64,000 nucleotides of DNA from Candidatus Scalindua japonica (GTDB lineage: Bacteria; Planctomycetota; Brocadiia; Brocadiales; Scalinduaceae), in contig NZ_BAOS01000003.1 of assembly GCF_002443295.1 (NCBI RefSeq), forward strand, positions 1-64,000, read 5' to 3'. The position numbers and the translations under genes were made by a program. The notes beneath the pieces are model-generated. The model was given only the letters and a program-made list of their open reading frames with translations, did no database searches and was not told where the DNA came from. Positions 51,979 through 62,616 of the stretch are shown here, one piece after another. Position 1 is the first letter of the stretch, and each line of letters opens with the position of its first letter.

Positions 51979-54627
51979 ATGATAAATCTTAAGATTGATA
52001 ATAAGGATATCAGCGTCCCCCAGGGTACAAATGTATTTAAGGCCGCTAAGGACAACGGCATATATATTCCAGGCTTATGCTATCATCCGAAGTTGACTCA
52101 ATATGGAGGCTGTAGGCTATGCATGGTTGAAATAACCGAGCGGGGAAGAACAAGGCATAGATTTTCCTGTGCTCAGCCTGTCGCGGAAGGTATGACGGTA
52201 AAAACTAAAACCCCTCAGACTGAGAAGTATACCAGGTCTGTTATGGAATACCTGTTGGCACACCATCCTCTTGATTGTCCAACATGTGACAAGTCAGGAG
52301 AGTGTGGTTTACAGGAGGTCACGCATGATCTAAATTTAAAAGCGGGTAGATTTAAGAGCGCGAGGTTGGACGAACCGATGAGACGGGATAATCCGCTCCT
52401 GGAGTATAATTCAAACAGATGTATTCTCTGTAGCAGGTGCGTTAAAGTATGTAAGGAGATTGCGGGTGTCGGCGCAATTGATTATCAAAACAGGGGGTTT
52501 AAGACGATTGTCGGTACGGCGTTTAATAAACCATTAGATTGCAGTTTTTGCGGTGGTTGTGTATCGGTATGTCCAACAGGTTCGTGGCAGGACAGGACTC
52601 TTAAATTCAGGGCCAGGCCGTGGGAATTGAAAAAAACCCCAACGATTTGCACATATTGCGCGGTTGGTTGTAGCCTGGTAATAAATACCAAAAAAAATGA
52701 AGTAATGAGGATTACTCCGGATAAAAACCTCGAACTGGGGGTAAATGAAGGTAATCTGTGTGTAAAGGGGAAGTTTGGCCACGAGTTTATCAATTCAGAC
52801 AAGCGGATTAAAACCCCTTTGATAAAAAAGGGTGGTAAATTGCGTTCGGTCTCATGGGACGCTGCTCTTGAGTACATATCAAAAAAATTCAGTGAAATAA
52901 TATCCGACCGTGGAGGAAATGCCATTGGTGGTATTGGTTCCGAGAAATGTACTAATGAGGATAATTACCTGTTTCAGAAGTTCTGCAGGGCGGTATTAGG
53001 AACAAATAACATAGACAATATATCTAATATGAAATCTCCTTCGCTTAATCGCTTGATTAATAATTCTGTTGCATATGGGATGGCTTCAACATCACTTGAA
53101 GGAATAGAAAACGCGGACACGGTATTCTTTGTAGGCGCGGACGTGAGTGAAGCGCATCCTGTTGTCGGGAGTATGGTGAGAAAGGCCATTAGAAAAAATA
53201 AGACTAAAGTTATAATAGCCAACGCGAGAAATGTTGAATTTGGCTGTGAGACAAGAAATCTTTTTCGTATAAATTACAAGCTTGGGACGCAAACCGCATT
53301 AATCAATGCAATGATTAAGGTTGTTGTTGACGAAAAGCTTATTGATTTGAAAAAGGCTGCTGCTAAGACAGAAAATTTCAATGAATTACGAGCATCATTG
53401 AATGACCCGGAAACAGGGCTCAAGAAAGTTTCGAAGGCAACAAATATTTCTGAGGATGCTATAAGGGAGGCCTCTGTTTTGATAGCAAAAGCAGAAAATT
53501 GCTATGTTATCTGTGGGAAGGATATCCAGGAAGATCCGTCAGGTGAGCAGACGATAGAGGCATTAATGAACCTTTGCGCGTTAATAAATAAGGGCGATAC
53601 CGATAAAGTTTCAATTGTTTTTTCAAGGGTAAATAATAATTCTCAAGGGGTGAATGATATGGGTGTCGTGCCGGATTATCTGCCTGGATACATAGATATA
53701 ACTGATCAGGGGTACAGAGATGCAGTTGAAGAGTCATGGGGGATGAAACTACCTGATGATCTTCTTGGCAAAGATTTTGGCAAAGATTCAGGTGATATTT
53801 TTGATCTTGCCGTTAAGAAAAAGGTGAGAGCTCTCTATGTAATGGGAGAGAACCCTGTCGTTAACTATCCGAATGGTAAGAAGGTGAAAGACGCTTTTAA
53901 AAAAGCTGAATTTGTCGTTGTACAGGATAGCTTTCTTACAGAAACTGCAGAATTAGCTGATGTGGTACTACCATCATCAACATATGTTGAAAAGGGAGGT
54001 ACATTCACAAATATGGGGATGACAGTGCAGCGGCTGCACAAGGCTATACCACAGGTGGGTGACTCTAAACCGGATTGGCAGATAGTATGCGCGCTTGCGG
54101 AAAAGATGGGTCATACATTTCCGTATACAACATCCAAGGACATTGTAGATGAGATAGGTACCAGTGTCCCAATATATGAAGGAATTGAAATTAACAGATT
54201 ACGCAGGAAAGGGTTTCACTGGATACTCTCTTTATACTATAAGACAAAAGCAGAAATATACAGATTTGAAATTACGTCAAAGAAGGCCGGTTCAGCAGTA
54301 AAGAAAAACAGGAATTATCCGTTCATTATGTTAACTGGCTCCAGCTTAAGACATCTGGGAACATATTCAAGAAATTCAGAGTCACTTGTATCTCTTGCAT
54401 CCGAATGTTTTGTCGAGATTAACAGGCTTGACGCGAGGAAAGCGGATATCATAGACGGTGACATGGTAAAAATCGAATCAGCAAGAGGTAAGTTAAAACT
54501 CAAAGCAAAGATTACCGGCAGGGTGCCTGAAGGAACCGTTTTTGTATCTGAGGATTACGAGTGGGTCCCGGTTAATAGTCTACGTGGTGATGGATATACA
54601 AATGTAAAAATAACCAAAACGAAATAG
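51979..54627 (+). CDS. nuoG: NuoG, long form with bis-MGD oxidoreductase-like domain
   Basis: It encodes 882 residues. N-terminal 2Fe-2S: Cys34, Cys45, Cys48, Cys64. The His-Cys 4Fe-4S motif includes HHPLDCPTCDKSGEC at about 97-112. Two ferredoxin-type 4Fe-4S sites follow (CILCSRCVKVC, CSFCGGCVSVCP), then a molybdopterin-like 4Fe-4S (CTYCAVGCSL...GNLCVKG). Where formate dehydrogenases have a catalytic Cys/Sec, this protein reads ISNMKSPSLNRL, so it lacks that residue. It is therefore an electron-transfer NuoG, not an FDH. A 156-base gap leads to nuoH. Confidence 0.94.
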   Translation: MINLKIDNKDISVPQGTNVFKAAKDNGIYIPGLCYHPKLTQYGGCRLCMVEITERGRTRHRFSCAQPVAEGMTVKTKTPQTEKYTRSVMEYLLAHHPLDCPTCDKSGECGLQEVTHDLNLKAGRFKSARLDEPMRRDNPLLEYNSNRCILCSRCVKVCKEIAGVGAIDYQNRGFKTIVGTAFNKPLDCSFCGGCVSVCPTGSWQDRTLKFRARPWELKKTPTICTYCAVGCSLVINTKKNEVMRITPDKNLELGVNEGNLCVKGKFGHEFINSDKRIKTPLIKKGGKLRSVSWDAALEYISKKFSEIISDRGGNAIGGIGSEKCTNEDNYLFQKFCRAVLGTNNIDNISNMKSPSLNRLINNSVAYGMASTSLEGIENADTVFFVGADVSEAHPVVGSMVRKAIRKNKTKVIIANARNVEFGCETRNLFRINYKLGTQTALINAMIKVVVDEKLIDLKKAAAKTENFNELRASLNDPETGLKKVSKATNISEDAIREASVLIAKAENCYVICGKDIQEDPSGEQTIEALMNLCALINKGDTDKVSIVFSRVNNNSQGVNDMGVVPDYLPGYIDITDQGYRDAVEESWGMKLPDDLLGKDFGKDSGDIFDLAVKKKVRALYVMGENPVVNYPNGKKVKDAFKKAEFVVVQDSFLTETAELADVVLPSSTYVEKGGTFTNMGMTVQRLHKAIPQVGDSKPDWQIVCALAEKMGHTFPYTTSKDIVDEIGTSVPIYEGIEINRLRRKGFHWILSLYYKTKAEIYRFEITSKKAGSAVKKNRNYPFIMLTGSSLRHLGTYSRNSESLVSLASECFVEINRLDARKADIIDGDMVKIESARGKLKLKAKITGRVPEGTVFVSEDYEWVPVNSLRGDGYTNVKITKTK

Positions 54628-54783
54628 AGAAGTGTGCTTTGATTGTATTCCGGAGCCTTCACGAATGTGAGGTGGATTTAACTAATGAGTAGCATGGGTA
54701 TTGCTCACCATACATGAATATCTTTAAGGTCAGCAGAAAACGCTAATTAAAAAATTACAATTAGACGAAAGAATAAAAAATAA

Positions 54784-55773
54784 ATGTCAAATGCAATTGC
54801 TTACGCAATACTTTCTACAATTAAGATAGGAGTGGTAATCGGTGTGTTACTGCTGGTAATAGCATATCTTATCTGGGTTGAAAGGAAAGTTATGGCCCAT
54901 ATGCAGGTAAGGCTTGGCCCTATGAGAGTGGGATGGCATGGCTTGCTTCAGCCGATTGCGGATGGACTTAAATTATTATTAAAGGAAGATATAATTCCGC
55001 AGAACGCCAGCAAAATTCTGTTTATCGTGTCACCTGCAATTGCCATGGTTCCTGCTCTGTTGACAATCGCTGTCATCCCCTTTGGGGATACAATAAGTAT
55101 CATGGGTATAAGTATCGATATGGTGATAACAGACGTGAACATTGGTATACTATTCATCCTTGCCGTTACTTCTGTAGGTGTATATGGGATTCTATTAGGT
55201 GGTTGGTCATCTAACAATAAATATTCATTGCTGGGTGGATTGAGATCCTCTGCGCAGATGATTAGTTATGAATTGTCAATGGGATTGTCGTTGATTGGGG
55301 TTATTATGATGACAGAATCATTAAGCCTCGTAGATATTATTGATGCTCAGGCAGGATTGTGGTTTGTTGTGCTGCAGCCATTAGCTTTTGTCGTGTATGC
55401 GATAAGCGCTATAGCGGAGACGAACAGGTGCCCTTTTGATTTACCTGAAGCGGAGACAGAGTTGGTTTCCGGTTTCCATACGGAGTACAGCAGTATGAAG
55501 TTCGCGTTGTTTTTCATGGCAGAATATGCAAATATTATTACCGTATCTGCCGTTGCTGTTACATTCTTTTTCGGTGGCTGGAGAGGCCCGTTTCTGCCTC
55601 CTGTCGTCTGGTTCTTAATAAAGATGGCTCTGTGTATATTCTTTTTTGTATGGTTGAGATCAACCTTTCCAAGGTTCAGGATTGACCAGCTAATGAAGTT
55701 TGCATGGAAAATTTTACTTCCGGCGGCAATAGTAAATGTTTTGATCACAGCGATTGTGATGACATTTTTATAA
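54784..55773 (+). CDS. nuoH: NADH-quinone oxidoreductase subunit H
   Basis: It encodes 329 residues with about eight membrane helices. VERKVMAHMQVRLGPMRVGW and GLLQPIADGLKLLLKED are the quinone-gate loops. ETNRCPFDLPEAETELVSGF is the acidic loop characteristic of NuoH. It connects quinone reduction to the proton-pumping arm. A 240-base spacer with 21 tandem 9-bp repeats separates it from nuoI. Confidence 0.97.
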   Translation: MSNAIAYAILSTIKIGVVIGVLLLVIAYLIWVERKVMAHMQVRLGPMRVGWHGLLQPIADGLKLLLKEDIIPQNASKILFIVSPAIAMVPALLTIAVIPFGDTISIMGISIDMVITDVNIGILFILAVTSVGVYGILLGGWSSNNKYSLLGGLRSSAQMISYELSMGLSLIGVIMMTESLSLVDIIDAQAGLWFVVLQPLAFVVYAISAIAETNRCPFDLPEAETELVSGFHTEYSSMKFALFFMAEYANIITVSAVAVTFFFGGWRGPFLPPVVWFLIKMALCIFFFVWLRSTFPRFRIDQLMKFAWKILLPAAIVNVLITAIVMTFL

Positions 55774-55781
55774 ACTGCTCA

Positions 55782-55970
55782 AATAGTTTAAACGGCTTAA
55801 ACAGCTTAAACAGCTTAAACAGCTTAAACAGCTTAAACAGCTTAAACGGCTTAAACAGCTTAAACAGCTTAAACGGCTTAAACGGCTTAAACAGCTTAAA
55901 CAGCTTAAACAGCTTAAACGGCTTAAACGGCTTAAACAGCTTAAACGGCTTAAACCGCTTAAACAGTTTA
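55782..55970. repeat. 21 tandem copies of a 9-bp unit (AACAGCTTA/AACGGCTTA)
   Basis: From AATAGTTTA (55782) to AACAGTTTA (55970) the sequence is exactly 21 nine-base units. Most read AACAGCTTA or AACGGCTTA. Adjoining units create TTAAAC...GTTTAAA-like half-palindromes. There are no spacers, so it is not a CRISPR. A frame across it would give LNSLNG-type repeats, but I do not regard that as a gene. A related pair lies at 63779-63800. Confidence 0.97.
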
Positions 55971-56013
55971 AACTGTCAAAACAGTTAAATATGATTTTTT
56001 TAAGACGTTAAAT

Positions 56014-56490
56014 ATGATAAAACCATTGATACAAGGTTTAGCGCTTACGATAAAGTATTTTCTTAGCCCGTCTAAGATTGTTACCATGCAGTACCCTGAT
56101 GAGAAATGGAAGCCTTATCCACGCTTCAGGGGCCTTCATGAATTACAGAGAGATGAAGATGGGAAAGAGAAGTGTGTTGCTTGCGGGCTCTGTGCGGAGG
56201 TCTGTCCTTCTGAATGTATCAGTCTTGAAGGCGCCGAAAACGCGTATGGCGAGAGATACGCCGAGACTTATGAAATCGATATGTTCCGTTGTATTTTCTG
56301 TGGTTACTGTGAAGAAGTCTGCCCGGAGGAGGCTATATTCTTAAGGCAGAACTATGAGCTGGCTACAGGAAACCCGAAAGACAATATTTATACTAAAGAA
56401 AAACTATTAGTGCCAATTAAGAAAAAAGCAATGAAAAAATCCAGTAAGAAAGTAAAGAAAAAAATAAATAAGGTCTATTCATATGGTTGA
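56014..56490 (+). CDS. nuoI: NADH-quinone oxidoreductase subunit I
   Basis: It encodes 158 residues. Two [4Fe-4S] ferredoxin motifs: CVACGLCAEVCPSEC and CIFCGYCEEVCPEEA, carrying N6a and N6b. The C-terminus is very lysine-rich (KKKAMKKSSKKVKKK), which is unusual and could anchor to lipid heads or rRNA-like polyanions. It overlaps nuoJ by eight bases. Confidence 0.96.
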   Translation: MIKPLIQGLALTIKYFLSPSKIVTMQYPDEKWKPYPRFRGLHELQRDEDGKEKCVACGLCAEVCPSECISLEGAENAYGERYAETYEIDMFRCIFCGYCEEVCPEEAIFLRQNYELATGNPKDNIYTKEKLLVPIKKKAMKKSSKKVKKKINKVYSYG

Positions 56491-57019
56491 AAGTTTGTTG
56501 TTCATAATAATGAGTTTAATAACGATTGTCTGTGCACTTTGCGTGGTCTTCCAGAAGAATCCGATATACAGTGCAGTTTTTTTAATTCAGACAATGGTTT
56601 CTCTTGCAGTACTGTATGTACTGTTGCATGCTGAGTTTGTTGCCGCGGTTCAAGTCATGGTATACGCGGGTGCAATAATGGTGATTTTTGTTTTTGTTAT
56701 CATGTTGCTCAATTTGAATAAAGATGAAGTGGAGAGTAGCAGGGATAAGCTGCCAATGCAAAAAAAACCTGCCATTATGCTTGGATCGGTCCTTATTGTG
56801 ATGATAGGTATTATTATGACAAGGACAATCTTTAAAGTAAAAGCAGGGGAGTATTCACCGGAGGTTGTAGATCAGATTGGGAACACGCAGCTGATCGGTA
56901 AAATGTTATTTACGAAATACGTATTACCCTTTGAAATCGCGTCTATAATCTTATTTGCTGCTATTGTAGGGGCCATAGTTTTAGCAAAAAAACAAATTAT
57001 AAAGGATGAGGATTTATGA
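56483..57019 (+). CDS. nuoJ: NADH-quinone oxidoreductase subunit J
   Basis: It encodes 178 residues with five membrane helices (about 1-20, 28-49, 55-75, 92-112, 145-165). [20 protein letters not shown] is the conserved third helix with a pi-bulge glycine. It overlaps nuoI by eight bases and nuoK by four (ATGA). Confidence 0.96.
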   Translation: MVESLLFIIMSLITIVCALCVVFQKNPIYSAVFLIQTMVSLAVLYVLLHAEFVAAVQVMVYAGAIMVIFVFVIMLLNLNKDEVESSRDKLPMQKKPAIMLGSVLIVMIGIIMTRTIFKVKAGEYSPEVVDQIGNTQLIGKMLFTKYVLPFEIASIILFAAIVGAIVLAKKQIIKDEDL

Positions 57020-57321
57020 CGGTTCCGTTGACCTGGTATTTAATACTTTCCGGTATTCTGTTTTCAATAGGGGCAGTGGGCGTATTGATCAAAAGAAACG
57101 CGTTGGTTATTTTCATGTGTATTGAATTGATGTTAAATGCGGTAAATCTCGCGTTTGTAACATTTTCCCGTCAACAGGATTCGATGGATGGGCAGATCTT
57201 TGTTTTTTTTGTAATGACAGTAGCAGCGGCAGAGGCGGTAGTCGGCCTTGCAATAATAATTGCTTTATTCAGGAACAAAGCTACTGTTAACGTAGATGAT
57301 ATAAACATAATGAAGTGGTAA
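57016..57321 (+). CDS. nuoK: NADH-quinone oxidoreductase subunit K
   Basis: It encodes 101 residues with three membrane helices. [12 protein letters not shown] carries the conserved Glu of the first channel half. [16 protein letters not shown] holds the second Glu. It is the standard length. It overlaps nuoJ by ATGA; nuoL follows after 15 bases. Confidence 0.97.
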   Translation: MTVPLTWYLILSGILFSIGAVGVLIKRNALVIFMCIELMLNAVNLAFVTFSRQQDSMDGQIFVFFVMTVAAAEAVVGLAIIIALFRNKATVNVDDINIMKW

Positions 57322-57336
57322 AAGGATAGAATAATA

Positions 57337-59280
57337 ATGTCAATTATCAGTGGAATTTCTTTTTTAGATTTAATCTGTTTTGTGCTTTTGTTTCCGCTTG
57401 TGGGAGCGATCATAAACGGTTTTCTGGGAAAGAGACTTAATAAGTCTATAGTAGGCTTTATAGGATGCGCCGCGATCGGCTTATCGTTTATTGTTGCGGT
57501 ACTGGTGCTTCTTGACCTGCTGAAGCTTGCACCTGAACACAGGGTGTTTGAGAAGGATTATTTTACCTGGATCGGTTCCGGTACTTTTGAGGCACTTGCC
57601 GGCTTACAGGTAGATCCGCTTTCAGTTGTAATGATACTTGTAGTTACCGGTGTAGGATTTCTTATCCATGTATATTCTATAGGCTATATGCATGAAGATG
57701 AAAGTTTCTATAGGTATTTTACTTATCTGAATTTATTCACGTTCTCAATGCTTCTTCTTGTGCTGGCCAATAACTTTCTTCTGATGTTTATAGGATGGGA
57801 AGGAGTTGGCTTGTGTTCATATCTTTTAATCGGATTCTGGTTTGAGAAGAAATCAGCGTCTGCCGCTGGAAAGAAGGCATTTATTGTAAACAGAGTAGGT
57901 GACTTTGGCTTTATCCTTGCCATACTGTTCATCTTTGTCACCTTTCATACTATAGACTTTACTGAAGTTTTTCATGCTGCGCCGGAGCATCTGCAAACGG
58001 GTAGTTCAATTATCGTAATCATTACACTCCTGCTATTCGTGGGCGCCGTTGGAAAATCAGCGCAAATTCCACTTTATACATGGCTTCCTGATGCTATGGA
58101 GGGTCCTACTCCGGTCAGTGCGTTGATTCACGCTGCGACAATGGTTACTGCCGGAGTCTATATGGTTGTAAGGTGTAACGTATTATATACCTTGTCACCG
58201 TTTTCATTGTCAGTTGTTGCGGTAATAGGTGGGGCCACTGCGTTGTTTGCGGCAACTATTGGCCTTGCTCAGAATGACATAAAAAGGGTCCTTGCGTATT
58301 CCACTGTAAGTCAAATAGGTTACATGTTCCTCGCTTGTGGGTTGGGCGCATATATTACCGGTGTATTCCATCTGATTACACACGCTTTTTTCAAGGCATT
58401 ACTGTTTCTCGGTTCAGGAAGTGTAATCCATGGCCTGGGTGGAGAGCAAGACATGAGAAAGATGGGCGCTCTGAAAAAATATATGCCTGTAACCTATATA
58501 ACGTTTTTTATAGGAACACTCGCAATTGCCGGTATACCGCCGTTTGCCGGCTTTTTCAGTAAGGATGAAATACTGCTGGAGGCGTATACAAAAGGAAACC
58601 TTTTCTTATGGGGCCTAGGCGCTTTCGCCGCTCTATTAACCGCCTTTTACATGTTCAGGTTGCTTTTTATGACATTTCATGGGAAATCAAGGATGGACAG
58701 TGATGTTGAGGCGCACGTTCATGAATCTCCAAAAAGCATACTTGTTCCATTGATAGTACTTGCCATTCTCTCGGTATTCGGTGGTTTTCTTGGTTTTCCA
58801 ACATTGAGTGCGATAAATAATTTTCTTGCTCCGGTTATAGGAGACGGACATCACGGGTTGGCTCATGGAGGGGAGGAGCATCATCCTTCTTTCGTCCTGA
58901 TGTTCTCTATGATGGGTGTATCGACCGGTATTGCTATTGTAGGGATTATGCTGGCTTTTATAATGTATATTTCCAGACCTGATCTCCCGGGAGCGATAGC
59001 CAGAAATTTTAAATGGATGTATAAAGTCATATTTAACAAATACTATGTCGACGAAATTTACGATGAAACGTTTGTTAAACCGACTATATGGTTTTCACGA
59101 GGTTTATGGAAAATAGTAGATGTGGGAATGATTGATGGATTTGTAAATGCGGTTGGAAGGCTCGTAATACTCAAAGGAGAAGTGTTAAAACTATTCCAGA
59201 CAGGATTTGTTCGTAACTATGCGTTTTCTATAATGCTGGGTGGAATTATAATAATAGTCTGTTCTATATTATTTTTATAA
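57337..59280 (+). CDS. nuoL: NADH-quinone oxidoreductase subunit L
   Basis: It encodes 647 residues. The antiporter-like 14-helix core has FIGWEGVGLCSYLLIGFWF, LPDAMEGPTPVSALIHAATM and AATIGLAQNDIKRVLAYSTV. The C-terminal lateral helix region (about 540-600) and final membrane helix are present. A His-rich loop (GDGHHGLAHGGEEHH) near residue 505-520 is notable. It pumps protons, or possibly Na+, as the distal subunit. Confidence 0.97.
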   Translation: MSIISGISFLDLICFVLLFPLVGAIINGFLGKRLNKSIVGFIGCAAIGLSFIVAVLVLLDLLKLAPEHRVFEKDYFTWIGSGTFEALAGLQVDPLSVVMILVVTGVGFLIHVYSIGYMHEDESFYRYFTYLNLFTFSMLLLVLANNFLLMFIGWEGVGLCSYLLIGFWFEKKSASAAGKKAFIVNRVGDFGFILAILFIFVTFHTIDFTEVFHAAPEHLQTGSSIIVIITLLLFVGAVGKSAQIPLYTWLPDAMEGPTPVSALIHAATMVTAGVYMVVRCNVLYTLSPFSLSVVAVIGGATALFAATIGLAQNDIKRVLAYSTVSQIGYMFLACGLGAYITGVFHLITHAFFKALLFLGSGSVIHGLGGEQDMRKMGALKKYMPVTYITFFIGTLAIAGIPPFAGFFSKDEILLEAYTKGNLFLWGLGAFAALLTAFYMFRLLFMTFHGKSRMDSDVEAHVHESPKSILVPLIVLAILSVFGGFLGFPTLSAINNFLAPVIGDGHHGLAHGGEEHHPSFVLMFSMMGVSTGIAIVGIMLAFIMYISRPDLPGAIARNFKWMYKVIFNKYYVDEIYDETFVKPTIWFSRGLWKIVDVGMIDGFVNAVGRLVILKGEVLKLFQTGFVRNYAFSIMLGGIIIIVCSILFL

Positions 59281-59308
59281 ACATTTGTAGTTAAGGTTTT
59301 TATATATA

Positions 59309-60928
59309 ATGAATTGTTCTTGTCCGATACTTACTATAGTTACATTTCTACCTCTATTTGGGGCGATATTTCTTCTCTTCATTAATGGTGAGAAGCAGGA
59401 GAGGATCAAGCGTATTGCCCTTGCGATCGCCATAGCGGATTTTATAATTTCACTGCCCCTGTTCTTCTTATTCAAATCAGATACATCTGAATTTCAATTT
59501 GTAAGAGATGTACCATGGATAAAAGAATTTGGAATAAATTATCATGTAGGTATTGACGGTATAAGCCTTTTTTTGTTCCTGTTGACAAGTTTCCTTACGA
59601 TGATTTGCATACTGGCTTCGTGGAATGTAAAAAACAGGATAAAAGAGTATATGATCGCAATGCTTATTCTTGAGACAGGGATGCTGGGAGTATTCATCTC
59701 TCTTGACCTCTTTCTCTTTTACGTATTCTGGGAACTAATGCTGATCCCGATGTATCTGTTAATTGGTGTCTGGGGAGGCCCGCGAAGGATTTATGCTACA
59801 ATAAAGTTTTTCGTCTATACAATGGCGGGTAGTGTTTTGATGCTGGTTGCCATATTGGTCCTTTATTTCAAATATCACAACGCAACAGGTGAATACACAT
59901 TTGACCTGTTGAAAATATACAACCTTGACATTCCCATGGGGGCCCAATTCTGGCTCTTTCTTGCATTCTTTTTCGCGTTTGCGATAAAGGTACCGATGTT
60001 TCCGTTTCATACATGGTTGCCTGATGCTCATGTAGAGGCCCCAACAGCCGGCAGTGTTATACTGGCCGGTGTATTGTTGAAGATGGGGACTTATGGATTT
60101 ATCCGTTTCAGTTTACCGATGTTTCCTTATGCAAGTCATCAGTTTGTACCTCTTATTGGCTGGCTGGCTGTTGCCGGTATTATTTATGGAGCGCTTGTAG
60201 CTATGGTACAGGAAGATCTCAAGAAGCTGGTCGCGTACTCAAGTGTCAGCCATCTTGGCTATGTAATACTGGGTATATTTGTGTTTAATGTCCAGGGAAT
60301 GCAAGGTGCGATCCTTCAGATGATAAACCATGGCTTGAGTACAGGCGGATTGTTCCTGGCTGTTGGTATGTTATATGAAAGGAGACATACAAGGATGATT
60401 GCCGACTATGGCGGTGTTACGAAGAAAATGCCGATGTTCGCGGTCTTCTTTCTGATTATGACATTGTCATCTATCGGGCTGCCAGGGTTAAATGGTTTTG
60501 TAGGTGAATTCCTGGTATTACTTGGGACATTTAAGTCAAACGTGTACCTGGCAATTTTTGCGACAACCGGAGTAATTCTTTCAGCATGCTACATGCTCTG
60601 GATGTTCCAGAGGGTCATGTTCAATAAAATTACCAACCCGGAAAATGAGAAACTGAAAGATATTAACAAACGTGAATGGGCGCTGTTTTTGCCGATAACG
60701 ATCCTTGTCTTCTGGATTGGTATTTACCCAAAACCCCTATTGTCACGAATGGATGCATCCGTAAATCATCTCTTAACACAGGTGGATGAAAAATATAAAA
60801 TGATGTTGAATAGGTCGGGAAAGAGTGAAGATGGACTTGTAGTTAGTGAAAGTAAGAGTACGGATTATATAAAAAGTGAAGGCGTGATGAGTGGGCCTTC
60901 ATATAACCATGTTAATGAGGTTGATTAG
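59309..60928 (+). CDS. nuoM: NADH-quinone oxidoreductase subunit M
   Basis: It encodes 539 residues. The antiporter-like subunit has [40 protein letters not shown] and [20 protein letters not shown]. The C-terminal 60 residues are soluble and Ser/Lys-rich, a little longer than usual. nuoN starts three bases after its stop. Confidence 0.97.
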   Translation: MNCSCPILTIVTFLPLFGAIFLLFINGEKQERIKRIALAIAIADFIISLPLFFLFKSDTSEFQFVRDVPWIKEFGINYHVGIDGISLFLFLLTSFLTMICILASWNVKNRIKEYMIAMLILETGMLGVFISLDLFLFYVFWELMLIPMYLLIGVWGGPRRIYATIKFFVYTMAGSVLMLVAILVLYFKYHNATGEYTFDLLKIYNLDIPMGAQFWLFLAFFFAFAIKVPMFPFHTWLPDAHVEAPTAGSVILAGVLLKMGTYGFIRFSLPMFPYASHQFVPLIGWLAVAGIIYGALVAMVQEDLKKLVAYSSVSHLGYVILGIFVFNVQGMQGAILQMINHGLSTGGLFLAVGMLYERRHTRMIADYGGVTKKMPMFAVFFLIMTLSSIGLPGLNGFVGEFLVLLGTFKSNVYLAIFATTGVILSACYMLWMFQRVMFNKITNPENEKLKDINKREWALFLPITILVFWIGIYPKPLLSRMDASVNHLLTQVDEKYKMMLNRSGKSEDGLVVSESKSTDYIKSEGVMSGPSYNHVNEVD

Positions 60929-60931
60929 TCT

Positions 60932-62383
60932 ATGGAAATAGTTATTCCTCCATTTGATTTAAAAAGTATAGCGCCCATCGTGATAATTTCTATCGCGGCG
61001 ATATTAATACTTATTGCCGATGTCTTCTGCAGGAAGGTTTTCAAGGATAGTTTAGGATACATAAGTTTTCTCGTAGTTGCTGTTACGGGAGTCATTGCCT
61101 ATGCACAGACAGGACAAAACGTATACTCATTCAGTGACATGTTTGTCGTAGATAACTTTTCAGTATTCTTCAATCTGGTATTCCTGTTCAGTACGTCTAT
61201 TGTAATTCTCATGTCTGACAATTATATAAAACAGGAGGGGGTGAATTATGGTGAATACTACACGCTATTACTGTTTGCCACTGTTGGAATGATGCTGATG
61301 GCGGGTGCGTCTGACCTGCTCACGGTTTTTCTCGGGCTTGAAATAATGTCAATTTCGCTTTATGTACTGGCCGGTTTCACGCGGGACAAAGTACGTTCAA
61401 ACGAAGCTTCTTTAAAATACTTTCTGCTTGGGGCGTTTGTAACAGGATTCCTTCTTTATGGTATCGCCTTGTTATACGGAGCGACCGGTACAACCAACCT
61501 GAAGGAAATTGCCGCATACATTTCTGAAAATTCCGGATTTTCAAACCCAATGATTATTGCCGGTGCCTCGCTGCTTATAGTTGGTTTTGGATTTAAGATT
61601 GCGTGTGTACCTTTTCATAAATGGTCTCCTGACGTTTACGAAGGTTCGCCAACACCGGTTACCGCTTTTATGTCGGTTGGGCCGAAGGCAGCCGCTTTTG
61701 CCATTTTTCTGAGAGTCTTTTTCGTGGCCCTGCCAGATCTCGAACAGAAGTGGTCAATAATTCTGTGGGTCCTGGCCGTCCTTACCATGACAGTGGGAAA
61801 TCTGGTAGCCATTTCACAGACAAATATAAAAAGGATGTTGGCATACTCAAGCATCGCGCATGCGGGGTACGCGCTTGTTGCGATTATTGTTGGAGGTGAT
61901 TACGGGATTGCTGGCCTGCTGTTCTATATGCTTGCGTATACATTTATGAACCTGGGTGCATTTGCTGTGATCATTGTGCTCGGTAGAAAAGGAGAGGAGA
62001 ACGCCAATATTGAAGACTTTAGCGGTCTCGGTCAGAAACATCCTCTGCTGGCGGTAGTAATGTCCATATTCATGTTCTCCCTGGCAGGCATACCGCCATT
62101 AATAGGGTTTATGGGAAAATTCTACATCTTCAGTGCTGCTATTAAATCTGGATTTCTCATACTGGCGATTATTGGTGTAATCAACAGTGTGATATCCGTT
62201 TACTACTATTTAAGAGTTACCGTTGTAATCTATATGAAAAACCCTGAACGAGAATTCACGCCGCTTTCACTTTCACCATTCATCATCTTTGCTATCCTGG
62301 TTACCGTCTTCGGCACAATATTTTTCGGTATTTTCCCCTCAAAGATAATCGCGTTCGCCCAGAAGTCTGCTGTTTTGTTTTAA
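60932..62383 (+). CDS. nuoN: NADH-quinone oxidoreductase subunit N
   Basis: It encodes 483 residues. The third antiporter-like subunit has LTVFLGLEIMSISLYVLAGF, FHKWSPDVYEGSPTPVTAFM and NIKRMLAYSSIAHAGYALVA. It is the last nuo gene; no clear terminator hairpin follows before the decayed insertion sequence. Confidence 0.97.
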   Translation: MEIVIPPFDLKSIAPIVIISIAAILILIADVFCRKVFKDSLGYISFLVVAVTGVIAYAQTGQNVYSFSDMFVVDNFSVFFNLVFLFSTSIVILMSDNYIKQEGVNYGEYYTLLLFATVGMMLMAGASDLLTVFLGLEIMSISLYVLAGFTRDKVRSNEASLKYFLLGAFVTGFLLYGIALLYGATGTTNLKEIAAYISENSGFSNPMIIAGASLLIVGFGFKIACVPFHKWSPDVYEGSPTPVTAFMSVGPKAAAFAIFLRVFFVALPDLEQKWSIILWVLAVLTMTVGNLVAISQTNIKRMLAYSSIAHAGYALVAIIVGGDYGIAGLLFYMLAYTFMNLGAFAVIIVLGRKGEENANIEDFSGLGQKHPLLAVVMSIFMFSLAGIPPLIGFMGKFYIFSAAIKSGFLILAIIGVINSVISVYYYLRVTVVIYMKNPEREFTPLSLSPFIIFAILVTVFGTIFFGIFPSKIIAFAQKSAVLF

Positions 62384-62616
62384 CATATCCTCGTGCTAAT
62401 TTGTGAAATTAGTGTCTAAAGCCTTCTTTGTCAATCTCTTTTTTCTTAACATAAAAAAACTGTATGATTATTATCACCTTTTTCTCAATTCAACATACAT
62501 AAAACTATTCCGCACACAGGATGGAGTGGAGAGCTATTCTATACTAGATGTTTAAGTTAAAAAAGGATTTAGACACATGAAACGTCTTGCCTGAAACCAT
62601 TTTACTCGAATCATAA

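Noticed and set aside
51979-54627. Formate dehydrogenase alpha subunit
   Set aside because: The catalytic Cys/Sec position reads ISNMKSP and the gene is embedded in nuoA-N, so NuoG is correct.
55782-55970. CRISPR array
   Set aside because: Units are contiguous without spacers and only nine bases long; no cas genes are near.
55704-55988. Open frame of 94 codons over the 9-bp array (LNSLNG repeats)
   Set aside because: It starts inside nuoH in another frame, has no RBS, and its composition comes entirely from the tandem DNA repeat.
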